From NCBI GenBank assembly GCA_902562015.1, contig CACERX010000003.1:27066-91065 (forward strand): a stretch of 64,000 nt of DNA, written 5' to 3'. The DNA comes from an uncultured SAR324 cluster bacterium. GTDB lineage: Bacteria > SAR324 > NAC60-12. Below are positions 1-7,893 of this stretch, one piece after another. The notes under the pieces were generated by a model that was not told the origin of the DNA, made no database searches, and was given only the letters and a program-made list of their open reading frames with translations. Each line of letters opens with the position of its first letter. The first letter of the stretch is position 1. Both the position numbers and the translations under genes were made by a program.

Positions 1-832
1 CTGGTTCATCTGATTTCAAATCAATTGATACAACAGCAGCCACACTTTCAGGAGCTATTTTATTTTTTTTCAAAGTATTACTAACAAGCGAAATTAGCTC
101 TTCCGGGTCAGTTCCGCGCTCACATCCTACACCTACGGCAATGGTTTTAGGGTGGTAAACCAGATGTTCTTTACTCCCTGAGACAGCCTTACTGGTAATG
201 GATATTTGCAAATTTTCAACTGCAGAAAAAGGCAATTTACTGAGCTTCAGCCAGTTATAAAAAAACTGTTTGTGATCTGAGCCTATAGTTTTGTTTCCTC
301 TTACATAATCAAGACAGGAATGATTTTCATCTGAAGAAATCATTAAGGACTCACCAGCCAGCAAGCTTACGGAAAATTCTTTTACATCCTCCGGATTTGC
401 CAGAACAAAACCTTCTGGAGGCTCATCAAGTGCAATTCCAAACCTTATATCTCCTGAAGTAGTAATTGCTGGATCTACTCCCAAAAGTTCAGAAATTTTT
501 CGTGACAAATCATTTGCACCGTGGTGTCCACCAAGCAAAGGTACAACAGCACTTCCGTCTTCCGCAACAGCAACCAGAGCAGGTTCATTTTTCTTGTCAC
601 TGATAGATTTTGCAACCCCCCTAATCAATACTGCAGAGGCACACACTCCTACTATTGGAATCCCATCCTGAAATAACTTTGATAAATGCTCCATTGCGTC
701 ACTGAAAAAAACATCTGCCTGAGAAACTCGGCCAGTTTTTCCATGCAGTTCTGCATCCAAAAATGCGGCTATTTTTCTTGCAACGGGCAGGGCGCTGACA
801 CCCAGACAAAATACTGCTGTACTATGACTCAT
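1..832 (-). CDS. cbiG: Cobalt-precorrin-5A hydrolase CbiG (3' end beyond left edge)
   Basis: Translating the minus strand from an ATG at 830-832 gives an open frame of 277 codons to the window edge. The family opens the delta-lactone ring of cobalt-precorrin-5A, releasing acetaldehyde, in the anaerobic cobalamin pathway. The N-terminal part contains VCASAVLIRG and PLLGGHHGANDLSR, typical of the CbiG N-terminal and central domains. The last visible part, with AVGVGCERGTDPEEL, is the start of the CbiG C-terminal domain. The start overlaps the cbiL stop by 4 bp (ATGA), so translation is probably coupled. The gene could continue as a CbiG-CbiH fusion, which is common, but that lies outside the window. 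Confidence 0.9.
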   Translation of the reverse strand, partial: MSHSTAVFCLGVSALPVARKIAAFLDAELHGKTGRVSQADVFFSDAMEHLSKLFQDGIPIVGVCASAVLIRGVAKSISDKKNEPALVAVAEDGSAVVPLLGGHHGANDLSRKISELLGVDPAITTSGDIRFGIALDEPPEGFVLANPEDVKEFSVSLLAGESLMISSDENHSCLDYVRGNKTIGSDHKQFFYNWLKLSKLPFSAVENLQISITSKAVSGSKEHLVYHPKTIAVGVGCERGTDPEELISLVSNTLKKNKIAPESVAAVVSIDLKSDEP

Positions 833-1554
833 CTGAAACTATTACTTCCATGTTCCCTAATTTTTCGGACAAGAACCATTGAAAAATAAGGAACTTTTTG
901 TGAATCAATTTTATCCAATTGAATAATTTTCTGGTTACTCATAGTTGCGTGCTCAATATAAAGCGAATATTTTTCCAGTCTCAAATGTCTAAGTACTCTT
1001 CGAATTTTAGGCAGATGCCTGCCAACTTTTACTATGGCTGCAGCATCCGTGTTCAAAAGACACTGTTCAAGCTCAGACTCTTCAAGGGGTGCCGGCAAAA
1101 TTGTCAAAATTTCATTGCGATAAACAAGCGGTATCTTCAGCGCAGCAGCACAAGCCATGGGTGAAGAAACACCAGGAATTATTTCAGTTTTGTATATTTC
1201 TGAAAGCCTTTCAAATAAGTACATGAATGAACCATAAAAAAATGGATCTCCTTCGCAGATGACTGCAACAGAATTACCGGATTCCAGTTCATGCTCCAAA
1301 AGCTTTGCTGATATATCATAGGCATGCTGTGCTGGTATAGGTGATAAAGAAATAGGGATCCTCAGCGGCAATAACCTTGGATTATTCCGCAATAACGGAC
1401 GTACAATTTCAAGCGCTATTCCATCTCCTGTTTCAGGTGCAGGATAGGCTAAAACATCTGAATCATTTATCAGACGTTGTGCTTTCAGGGTGAGTAATTC
1501 CGGGTCACCCGGTCCCACACCAATTCCAAACAGAATTCCGGCGTTATTTTTCAC
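829..1554 (-). CDS. cbiL: Precorrin-2 / cobalt-factor II C20-methyltransferase
   Basis: A 241-residue SAM-dependent methyltransferase of the tetrapyrrole methylase fold. It methylates C20 of the early corrin intermediate. Visible family motifs are GVGPGDPELLTLKA near the N-terminus (the first glycine-rich loop), CEGDPFFYGSFMYL (residues ~99-112) and EIIPGVSSPMACAA (~124-137). Length is normal for CbiL/CobI. It sits 38 bp after cbiET and overlaps cbiG by 4 bp. I use the anaerobic name because cbiX and cbiG lie in the same operon; from sequence alone CobI could not be excluded. Confidence 0.92.
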   Translation of the reverse strand: MKNNAGILFGIGVGPGDPELLTLKAQRLINDSDVLAYPAPETGDGIALEIVRPLLRNNPRLLPLRIPISLSPIPAQHAYDISAKLLEHELESGNSVAVICEGDPFFYGSFMYLFERLSEIYKTEIIPGVSSPMACAAALKIPLVYRNEILTILPAPLEESELEQCLLNTDAAAIVKVGRHLPKIRRVLRHLRLEKYSLYIEHATMSNQKIIQLDKIDSQKVPYFSMVLVRKIREHGSNSFR

Positions 1555-1592
1555 TACAATTTCATGGAAGGTTCCAAGATTTTATGGGAATA

Positions 1593-2888
1593 TCAATACT
1601 CTTTTGTGACAGAATATTGAGTTACAGGCCTTAAAGGTTTCCATCCGTTAAATTTCCCAATTGAATCTGCCCGAGAAATACTTAGCCTAGTTAAATCTCC
1701 TCCATTTATTTTATGCCAACTCAACAATTGTTGTTCAGTTTCAAATGTTACTGCATGAGCTACAAGGCGACCACCGGGTTTAAGCAGCTTCCAACAAATA
1801 TCAAGCAGTGAGTTAGAGCCATGCTGATTGGAGTTTGAAAGTCCACCTCCTACAAAAATAGCATCAGGCAAAGGAAGATTTTCTACTACTTGAGTTAGTG
1901 TCCCAGGGATAATTTTAAGCAAAGGGACACCCAAATTAATGGCATTTTGTTTAATCATTTTCAAACGGGTCTTTGATTTTTCAATGGCTATTGCCATGCA
2001 GTTAGGATGACTTCGCATCCATTCAATTGCAACTGACCCGCAACCTGCTCCGACGTCCCATAGAACCTGATCACCAATCGGCATTAATTTTGACAAAACA
2101 ACAGCTCTGATTTCACACTTTGTCAGTTGACCGTCATGATTAAATGCTTCGTCCGGCAGTCCTGAGATTCTTGGAACTACATCAGTGCTCCTTACCGGAA
2201 TACATTCAATTGCCATTGCATTCAGGTCAGCTCCAGCTAAATGTTGCCATGAGTAGGCCCTACCTGAAAATTTTTTTTCTTTGAAGCCGTCTAAATGCTC
2301 CAAAACTGTAATTTCACTTTTCCCAAAACCACGGGTGACCAACAGGTCTGCTGTTTTTTGTGGAGTTGTAGAGTCATTGCTGAGCACAGCAAGCTTTGCT
2401 CCAGGCTGAACAAATGGATGCAACATTTCCAGCGGGCGTCCATGTAAAGTCAATGTCTCAATGTCAGGAAGAGACCATCCCACCCTGGAGCAAATTAGTG
2501 AAAAAGTTGACAAAGCTGGCTTGATACAAATTTCATCTATAGGCATGTGCCGCAATAGCTTTGTTGCAATTCCATAGCATAGGGGATCACCACTAGCTAG
2601 GACAGTCACTAAAACTCTATCTTCTTGTTTTTTCTTGGTAACAGATGACTTCCCATTTTTAACTTCATAAGGTCTGAAACTGAGTATCTTTTGTACTGAT
2701 TCACGCATTGGAGAAGTCCATAAAATCCTTTCACCCTTCCAGTCATCTGGGAGCATTTTAAGGTGACGTTCCCCACCAATAATTACTTTAGATTCGTGCA
2801 ACAATGATTTAGCTTCAGCTCCCAAATCTTCCCAACCATCTTCACCGATGCCAATTACTCTAAGCCATTTTTCAGAATCTTCGGGCAT
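1593..2888 (-). CDS. cbiET: Precorrin-6Y C5,15-methyltransferase / decarboxylase, CbiE-CbiT fusion
   Basis: A 431-residue two-domain enzyme (CobL-type). The N-terminal ~200 residues are a CbiE tetrapyrrole methylase, with VIGIGEDGWEDLGAEA at the N-terminus and LASGDPLCYGIATKLL near residue 98. The C-terminal part from ~250 is a class I SAM methyltransferase, CbiT, with the SAM loop LWDVGAGCGSVAIEW and FVGGGLSN. Together they methylate C5 and C15 and decarboxylate the C12 acetate chain. The fused form occurs in many proteobacteria. It lies 89 bp downstream of cbiC on the same strand. Confidence 0.93.
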   Translation of the reverse strand: MPEDSEKWLRVIGIGEDGWEDLGAEAKSLLHESKVIIGGERHLKMLPDDWKGERILWTSPMRESVQKILSFRPYEVKNGKSSVTKKKQEDRVLVTVLASGDPLCYGIATKLLRHMPIDEICIKPALSTFSLICSRVGWSLPDIETLTLHGRPLEMLHPFVQPGAKLAVLSNDSTTPQKTADLLVTRGFGKSEITVLEHLDGFKEKKFSGRAYSWQHLAGADLNAMAIECIPVRSTDVVPRISGLPDEAFNHDGQLTKCEIRAVVLSKLMPIGDQVLWDVGAGCGSVAIEWMRSHPNCMAIAIEKSKTRLKMIKQNAINLGVPLLKIIPGTLTQVVENLPLPDAIFVGGGLSNSNQHGSNSLLDICWKLLKPGGRLVAHAVTFETEQQLLSWHKINGGDLTRLSISRADSIGKFNGWKPLRPVTQYSVTKEY

Positions 2889-2977
2889 ATTAATTTTGAT
2901 AACCTGGAATGCTTTATCAGTGGAAATTCAAAAAAAAGCCAATATTTTTAGTAAAATCTTCATTGGAGAATTATAAC

Positions 2978-3601
2978 TCAACCATCAAACGTTAATGCAT
3001 TCACTGCTGCTGCTGCCATTGCGCTGCCTCCACATCGCCCTTTTAAAGTTAAAAACTGAACTGATTCTTTACACTGCTTAACAAGTAACTCCTTGGATTC
3101 TGCTGCTCCTACGAAACCCACAGGTAAACCAAAAATAACCGCAGGAGGTTCCACACCTTCTTCCAGAATTTCAAGGAGACGAAAAAGTGTCGTTGGCGCA
3201 TTTCCAACTGCAACAACCGCTCCTGCAAGCTTGGGACGCCAAAATTCAACTGCAGCTGCAGAGCGAGTGGTCTCCAGTTTTTTTGCCAGAGCTGCGCTTT
3301 CCGGCAAGTTATTCCAGCAAAGTACTTCATTATCCGCAGGTAATTTAGCTCTTATTACTCCCTCGCACACCATTCTTGAATCACACAATACAGGGGCCCC
3401 TTGAATTAAGGCAGCTTTGCCTTCACTTGCTGCACTTATTGTGTAAATTATATTCTTTGCTATATCAATCATTCCGCAGGAGTGAATCATGCGAACTACT
3501 ATATTGGCAATGTCCTGCGGGAAATGTGATAATTCTGCTTCCTTTCGGATAGCAGAGAAGGATTGCTGGTATATTAATTTCGGGTCACTAAGATAAGCCA
3601 C
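2978..3601 (-). CDS. cbiC: Precorrin-8X methylmutase
   Basis: A 207-residue CobH/CbiC family protein that moves the C11 methyl group to C12, giving (cobalt-)hydrogenobyrinate. The catalytic histidine is H40 in VVRMIHSCGM. The conserved stretches CDSRMVCEGV, AVGNAPTALFRLLE-like (here with TTLFRLL) and GLPVGFVGAAESK are all present. The start codon is GTG (complement of 3599-3601), only 2 bp after the cbiX stop, which argues for translational coupling. Length is normal. Confidence 0.94.
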   Translation of the reverse strand: MAYLSDPKLIYQQSFSAIRKEAELSHFPQDIANIVVRMIHSCGMIDIAKNIIYTISAASEGKAALIQGAPVLCDSRMVCEGVIRAKLPADNEVLCWNNLPESAALAKKLETTRSAAAVEFWRPKLAGAVVAVGNAPTTLFRLLEILEEGVEPPAVIFGLPVGFVGAAESKELLVKQCKESVQFLTLKGRCGGSAMAAAAVNALTFDG

Positions 3602-3603
3602 AC

Positions 3604-4620
3604 TTAATGGTTCTCCTGCGAACTTTCCTGCTCAAGGGTCTTTGGTCCCAAAGGATGGTCAGCATGCGGATAAGGATGATGTCCGTGATCATGGGGATGG
3701 TCATGATCATTACTGTGACCATGGCCTTGGGAATGAGAATGCCCAGTCCCGATTCCCTCAACATGATGATGGTGACTTTCCTGACGCAGACCAACTTCGT
3801 TTTCAAATCCAAGAAACTGTTCCCTGTACTTACAGAGCTTGCAATTCATGTTGTTTACACCATTTCTGATTTCTTCAATACGTTCAGAAAAAGTATCCAG
3901 AACTAGTGGATGGTCATTCAGATATGCAGCTTTAACAAATTGTATTTCAGGATGTTCCGCAGCTACCAGATCAGTATACTGATATATACGTTTAACGAGT
4001 ATGCCTGTAAATAAAAAATAGGGAAAAACTACGATCCGTTTATATCCAAGTTTGCTGGCATGCTCCAGACCAGGCTTTATCAATGGGAATGTCACACCTG
4101 AATAAGCTGTTTCAGCCCAGCCCAATCCGAGCCCCTCCCAGAGCATCCTAGTTACCTTGGAAACATTTGAATTTGCATCCGGATCAGAGGCCCCCCTTCC
4201 TATAACCATCAGTAAGGTTTCTTCAGGAGTAATATAACCATCTGCATGCTCTATTGCTTCTTTTACTCTTTCACCAGCAGCCCGGACCAATTTAAGGTCA
4301 ATTCCCAGTTCGCGTCCATACGAAATAGACAATTCCGGATATTGGGCTTGGTAGGCATTTAGAACCGAAGGAATGTCGTTCTTTGCGTGACCTGCTGCAA
4401 AAAGCATTACAGGAATAGACATAATTTCTTTGATTCCCTTTTGCCTTAATGAATCAAGACCACTTTTGATTACAGGATTTGCAAATTCAAGAAATCCCCA
4501 ATCTAATTCGTATTGCAATAGCTGATTCTTAAGTTTTTTTGCAAAATTTAAAAATTCACTTACTGCATCTTCGTCCCGGCTTCCATGGCCGCAAACCATG
4601 ACACCGTATTTTTCTTCCAT
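3604..4620 (-). CDS. cbiX: Sirohydrochlorin cobaltochelatase CbiX, long form with Fe-S motif and His-rich tail
   Basis: Inserts Co2+ into sirohydrochlorin, the defining step of the cobalt-early pathway. Two CbiX/SirB repeats are visible: residues 1-~125 (CGHGSRDEDA, FAAGHAKNDIP) and ~130-250 (VIGRGASDPDANSN, VFPYFLFTG). After them comes M258-N-C260-K-L-C263, which fits the MXCXXC motif known to hold a [4Fe-4S] centre in long CbiX proteins. The tail (~280-338) is very histidine-rich, suited to metal storage or delivery. It is the first gene of the operon. I found no cobalamin riboswitch in the 136 bp between it and trmL. Confidence 0.93.
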   Translation of the reverse strand: MEEKYGVMVCGHGSRDEDAVSEFLNFAKKLKNQLLQYELDWGFLEFANPVIKSGLDSLRQKGIKEIMSIPVMLFAAGHAKNDIPSVLNAYQAQYPELSISYGRELGIDLKLVRAAGERVKEAIEHADGYITPEETLLMVIGRGASDPDANSNVSKVTRMLWEGLGLGWAETAYSGVTFPLIKPGLEHASKLGYKRIVVFPYFLFTGILVKRIYQYTDLVAAEHPEIQFVKAAYLNDHPLVLDTFSERIEEIRNGVNNMNCKLCKYREQFLGFENEVGLRQESHHHHVEGIGTGHSHSQGHGHSNDHDHPHDHGHHPYPHADHPLGPKTLEQESSQENH

Positions 4621-4756
4621 AAAATTTTTTGTGTAAAAATAATCTTTAAAAATATCGCTTGATTATGCCTTTGTTAATTCAAATTGTCCATCAATTAGTG
4701 CAAAAGTAATAGTATCAATCAGGTTTCTGCAATTTATTTAAAGCTAATTTATTTTG

Positions 4757-5233
4757 CTATAACTTTCCCAGTTGCCTTAATCCATCATAAAGAACTACTG
4801 CTACTGATGATCCAAGATTTAAACTTCTTACGCCTTTCTCCAACATTGGCACAGTAAAACAACAATCTGGATAGCGTTCCATCCATTTTTTTGGCAGGCC
4901 TGTAGTTTCTTTACCAAAAAACACATAATCACCTTCTTTTGGATTAATTTCAGTGTAAGGTTTGTGATAGTGTACTGATAAAAAATGGAATCGCTTAGGA
5001 GGAAGTGCTTCAAAAAATTCTTCAGCTTCAGTAATATGCTCCCAGCTTACAAATTGCCAATAATCCAGACCTGCTCGTTTAAGCTGCTTGTCTGTTAAAT
5101 CAAACCCTAGCTTTCCAAGTAGAATCAAATGACATTTAGTTGCAGCACAAAGCCTTGCAATGTTTCCCGTGTTGGGAGGAATCTGTGGTTCAAAAAGTAC
5201 TATGTTTAGTGGAGGATTACTGTGCAGCCTCAT
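4757..5233 (-). CDS. trmL: tRNA (cytidine(34)-2'-O)-methyltransferase TrmL
   Basis: A 158-residue SPOUT methyltransferase of the minimal TrmL type. In the family it 2'-O-methylates the wobble base of tRNA-Leu isoacceptors. Motif 1 is PQIPPNTGNIARLCAAT near the N-terminus, motif 2 FGKETTGLP, and motif 3 VRSLNLGSSVAVVLYDGLRQ; these form the knotted SAM-binding site. There is no extra RNA-binding domain, as expected. It is a single gene in the same direction as the cobalamin operon but separated from it by 136 bp. Confidence 0.93.
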   Translation of the reverse strand: MRLHSNPPLNIVLFEPQIPPNTGNIARLCAATKCHLILLGKLGFDLTDKQLKRAGLDYWQFVSWEHITEAEEFFEALPPKRFHFLSVHYHKPYTEINPKEGDYVFFGKETTGLPKKWMERYPDCCFTVPMLEKGVRSLNLGSSVAVVLYDGLRQLGKL

Positions 5234-5402
5234 AATGACAATGCCATATTCAGAATCTTACCTACCTAAGATATTTTCTCATAAAACAATATTTATAAAT
5301 TAAGTTAAGTTATTTTTTTTTGGCTGATTATGAAGCAAATGATTCACGTTATCAAGACTAGCATAAAGTCATGTGCCTAAAATATATTTTACAACGAAAA
5401 TA

Positions 5403-5420
5403 ACAATTTCTGGAAATTGT
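5403..5420. promoter_or_regulatory. Perfect 8-bp inverted repeat, possible operator
   Basis: ACAATTTC-TG-GAAATTGT is a perfect dyad ending 29 bp upstream of the flavoprotein start at 5450. Its position suits an operator for that gene. It has no T-tract, so it is not an obvious terminator. The binding protein is unknown. Confidence 0.35.
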
Positions 5421-5449
5421 AACTATTATTTGATAAAAACATTACGACC

Positions 5450-6748
5450 ATGAAAGACTCTTTACTCGCTAAAAACTATAAAGAATCCCCATACTGGTGG
5501 GATCGAACCCAAAGGCCCCTTCTAGAGGACATTGAGATCCCCAGGAAGGTAGACGTGGCAATTATCGGTTCTGGCTACACTGGATTGCATGCGGCAATAC
5601 AAACCGTGCGTAACGGACGGGAGACTCTAGTTTTAGAAGCCGAAAAGGCAGGATGGGGGGGAAGTTCCCGAAATGGTGGACAGGTAAGTACCAGCATAAA
5701 GCCTAGCTTCACAGAATTATCCCAAAGATTTGGTAATGAGCACGCGCGGGCTATTCTACAGGAAGGTACAAATGCTTTGGAGTGGATAGGACAATTTGTT
5801 CAGGAAGAGGGAATAGACTGCGATTTTTTGAAAGTCGGACGATTTCATGGTGCCCATACTTACAGTCAGTATCAGATTCTGAAAAGTAACCTTGAAAAAA
5901 ATCCCCAAAACTATGAAAAGGGAACCCAACTGGTTCCTCCTGACAAACTGTATGAAGAAATCAGCAGTGATTTTTATCATGGGGGACTGCTGTATCCAAA
6001 CCATGCCTCTTTGGATCCTGCACTATATCATCAGAGACTTCTGGAATGTGCATTGGAAAGCGGGGCAAAAATAAAGGACCGATGTCCTGTTAGAAGGATT
6101 GAAAGACAGCCAGAAGGTTTTTTGCTTCATACGGATTCAGGCAATGTGCAGGCCAGTAAAGTTGCCATAGGCACTAGCGGTTACACCGGTTCAGTTACAC
6201 CATGGCACCAGCGACGCGTGATACCAATTGGCAGTTACATTATCGCCACCGAAGAGTTAGAGGAAGGACTTGTCGACCATTTGATTCCTAAGAACCGGAT
6301 TATAACTGACACTCGTAAGCTCGTGGTTTATTACAGAGCCTCACCGGACCGCAAGCGCATACTTTTTGGAGGAAGGGTTTCCCTAAAAGAAACTGATCCC
6401 AACAAATCATTCGCACCCCTGCACTCCAAACTTATTGAAATTTTTCCACAACTGTCACAAGCAAAGGTCTCTCATTCTTGGATGGGTTTTGTAGGCTTTA
6501 GCTTTGACCACCTCCCCCATACGGGAGTCCATGAAGGTATAGATTATTCAATGGGCTACTGCGGTTCCGGAGTATCTCTTTCAAGCTATTTAGGAGCAAA
6601 AATGGGTCAAAGAATAGCAGGTCTTCCGGAAGGTAAGACGGCTCTTGATGACCTCCCCTTTTCGACCCGTCCTCTTTATTATGGTAATCCCTGGTTCCTC
6701 GCCCCTTCGATACTTTTCTATAAATTTAAGGATCGATTTTTCAGCTAA
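5450..6748 (+). CDS. FAD-dependent amine/amino-acid oxidoreductase (PuuB/DadA-like)
   Basis: A 432-residue DAO-family flavoprotein. The FAD-binding Rossmann motif is VDVAIIGSGYTGLHAA (residues ~34-49), followed by the second dinucleotide motif region VLEAEKAGWGGSSRNGGQ, which is characteristic of gamma-glutamylputrescine oxidase-like enzymes. Near the C-terminus, YSMGYCGSGVSLSSYLG matches the conserved glycine-rich closing motif. Likely reaction: oxidative deamination of a secondary or primary amine with O2 or quinone as acceptor. No polyamine-pathway partner lies nearby, so the substrate cannot be assigned. It stands alone between divergent trmL and convergent ddl. Confidence 0.82.
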   Translation: MKDSLLAKNYKESPYWWDRTQRPLLEDIEIPRKVDVAIIGSGYTGLHAAIQTVRNGRETLVLEAEKAGWGGSSRNGGQVSTSIKPSFTELSQRFGNEHARAILQEGTNALEWIGQFVQEEGIDCDFLKVGRFHGAHTYSQYQILKSNLEKNPQNYEKGTQLVPPDKLYEEISSDFYHGGLLYPNHASLDPALYHQRLLECALESGAKIKDRCPVRRIERQPEGFLLHTDSGNVQASKVAIGTSGYTGSVTPWHQRRVIPIGSYIIATEELEEGLVDHLIPKNRIITDTRKLVVYYRASPDRKRILFGGRVSLKETDPNKSFAPLHSKLIEIFPQLSQAKVSHSWMGFVGFSFDHLPHTGVHEGIDYSMGYCGSGVSLSSYLGAKMGQRIAGLPEGKTALDDLPFSTRPLYYGNPWFLAPSILFYKFKDRFFS

Positions 6749-6775
6749 AAAACTATTATAACCAAAAATAATTTG

Positions 6776-6804
6776 TACTTTTTAGATTAAGCACAAAAAA
6801 AGTA
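6776..6804. terminator. Possible bidirectional AT-rich terminator
   Basis: TACTTTTT and AAAAAGTA form an 8-bp stem with a 13-nt loop in the 97-bp space between the convergent flavoprotein and ddl genes. The stem is weak (AT-only but for one pair), so this is a suggestion from position only. Confidence 0.25.
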
Positions 6805-6845
6805 TTCAACCTCCTAAGAGTGGGAATCTGATTTATTATGAATAA

Positions 6846-7892
6846 TCACTCCAAAGCTAATTCAATCAGACGCTCTAGCAGTTCCGGATATGACAAGCCT
6901 GAAGCTTCCCAAAGTTTAGGATACATGCTGATATTGGTAAATCCAGGAAGTGTATTTATTTCGTTGAGGATGAAAGAGTTGTCTCTGTTTAGGAAAAAAT
7001 CAATTCTAGCCATTCCGCGGCATTCAGTTATCTGAAAAGCCTCAACCGCAGTCTGCCGTATATTAAGTGAAACTTCCAGGTCTAGCTCTGCAGGAACAAT
7101 CAAGTCTGCTCCATCTTCGTCCACGTACTTTGCTTCATAAGAATAAAACTCATGCGCGGGGGCAATTTCTCCAAGTACAGAAGCTGCTTGGGGAAAATCA
7201 TTCCCAAGAACTGAACATTCAATTTCTCGCCCAGAAATTGCTTCTTCAACAAGAACCTTACTGTCTGCATCAAATGCTTCCCGCAATGCATCACTATATT
7301 CATCGGCTGTTCTGACTTTGGATACACCCAGGGAAGAACCTTCTCTGCAGGGCTTGACAAACAAAGTGTCACCCAAATCCTGAACTGCATCCTCAAAACT
7401 CAATTCTTCTGGTACACGCAACATCCGATATTTAGCAATCGGGATCCCATTTTCTCTGAGCAAACGTTTTGTAACGTCCTTGTCCATGCAGATTGCAGAT
7501 CCGTAAACATCTGACCCAACATAAGGTTTCCCAAAAAGTTCAAGCAGTCCCTGCAACGCTCCGTCTTCACCCAACTTTCCGTGTGTGATTGGGAAAAAAA
7601 CATCAACTTCAGAAAGAGCAACTTCTGATTCACCAGAATTGTTCAAGTTTCTTTGCGGCAGCCTAACAGGAAGATCATTAACAAAACTGACCTTGCGAAC
7701 ATCTTTAACATTTTTCCAAAAACTTTTATTGCTTCCTAAATACCAGCCTCCATTTTTATCAATGCCGATCAGCAATACATTATATTTTTCACGTTTCAAA
7801 GCAGCCTGTATATTATAGGCTGATATCAATGATACTTCATGCTCACCACTTGTTCCTCCACAAATCAGTCCGATGGTGATTTTTTCTGCCAT
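6846..7892 (-). CDS. ddl: D-alanine--D-alanine ligase
   Basis: A 348-residue ATP-grasp ligase making D-Ala-D-Ala for peptidoglycan. Seen: N-terminal LICGGTSGEHEVSLISA, the ATP-grasp VKPCREGSSLGVSKV loop, GREIECSVLG, and the C-terminal metal-binding FFLNRDNSFILNEINTLPGFTNISMYPKLW. The S/Y/K-type active-site loop KYVDEDGADLIVPA is of the longer, VanA/Ddl-like class. It starts 1 bp after the aspS stop, so the two form an operon. Confidence 0.96.
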   Translation of the reverse strand: MAEKITIGLICGGTSGEHEVSLISAYNIQAALKREKYNVLLIGIDKNGGWYLGSNKSFWKNVKDVRKVSFVNDLPVRLPQRNLNNSGESEVALSEVDVFFPITHGKLGEDGALQGLLELFGKPYVGSDVYGSAICMDKDVTKRLLRENGIPIAKYRMLRVPEELSFEDAVQDLGDTLFVKPCREGSSLGVSKVRTADEYSDALREAFDADSKVLVEEAISGREIECSVLGNDFPQAASVLGEIAPAHEFYSYEAKYVDEDGADLIVPAELDLEVSLNIRQTAVEAFQITECRGMARIDFFLNRDNSFILNEINTLPGFTNISMYPKLWEASGLSYPELLERLIELALE

Positions 7893-7893
7893 T

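Noticed and set aside
3607..3906. Plus-strand frames opposite the CbiX histidine-rich tail
   Set aside because: They are Met/Ile-rich antisense products of His codons, not genes.
4621..4756. Cobalamin riboswitch upstream of cbiX
   Set aside because: No B12-box-like sequence or suitable GC-rich structure is present; the gap is AT-rich and only 136 bp.
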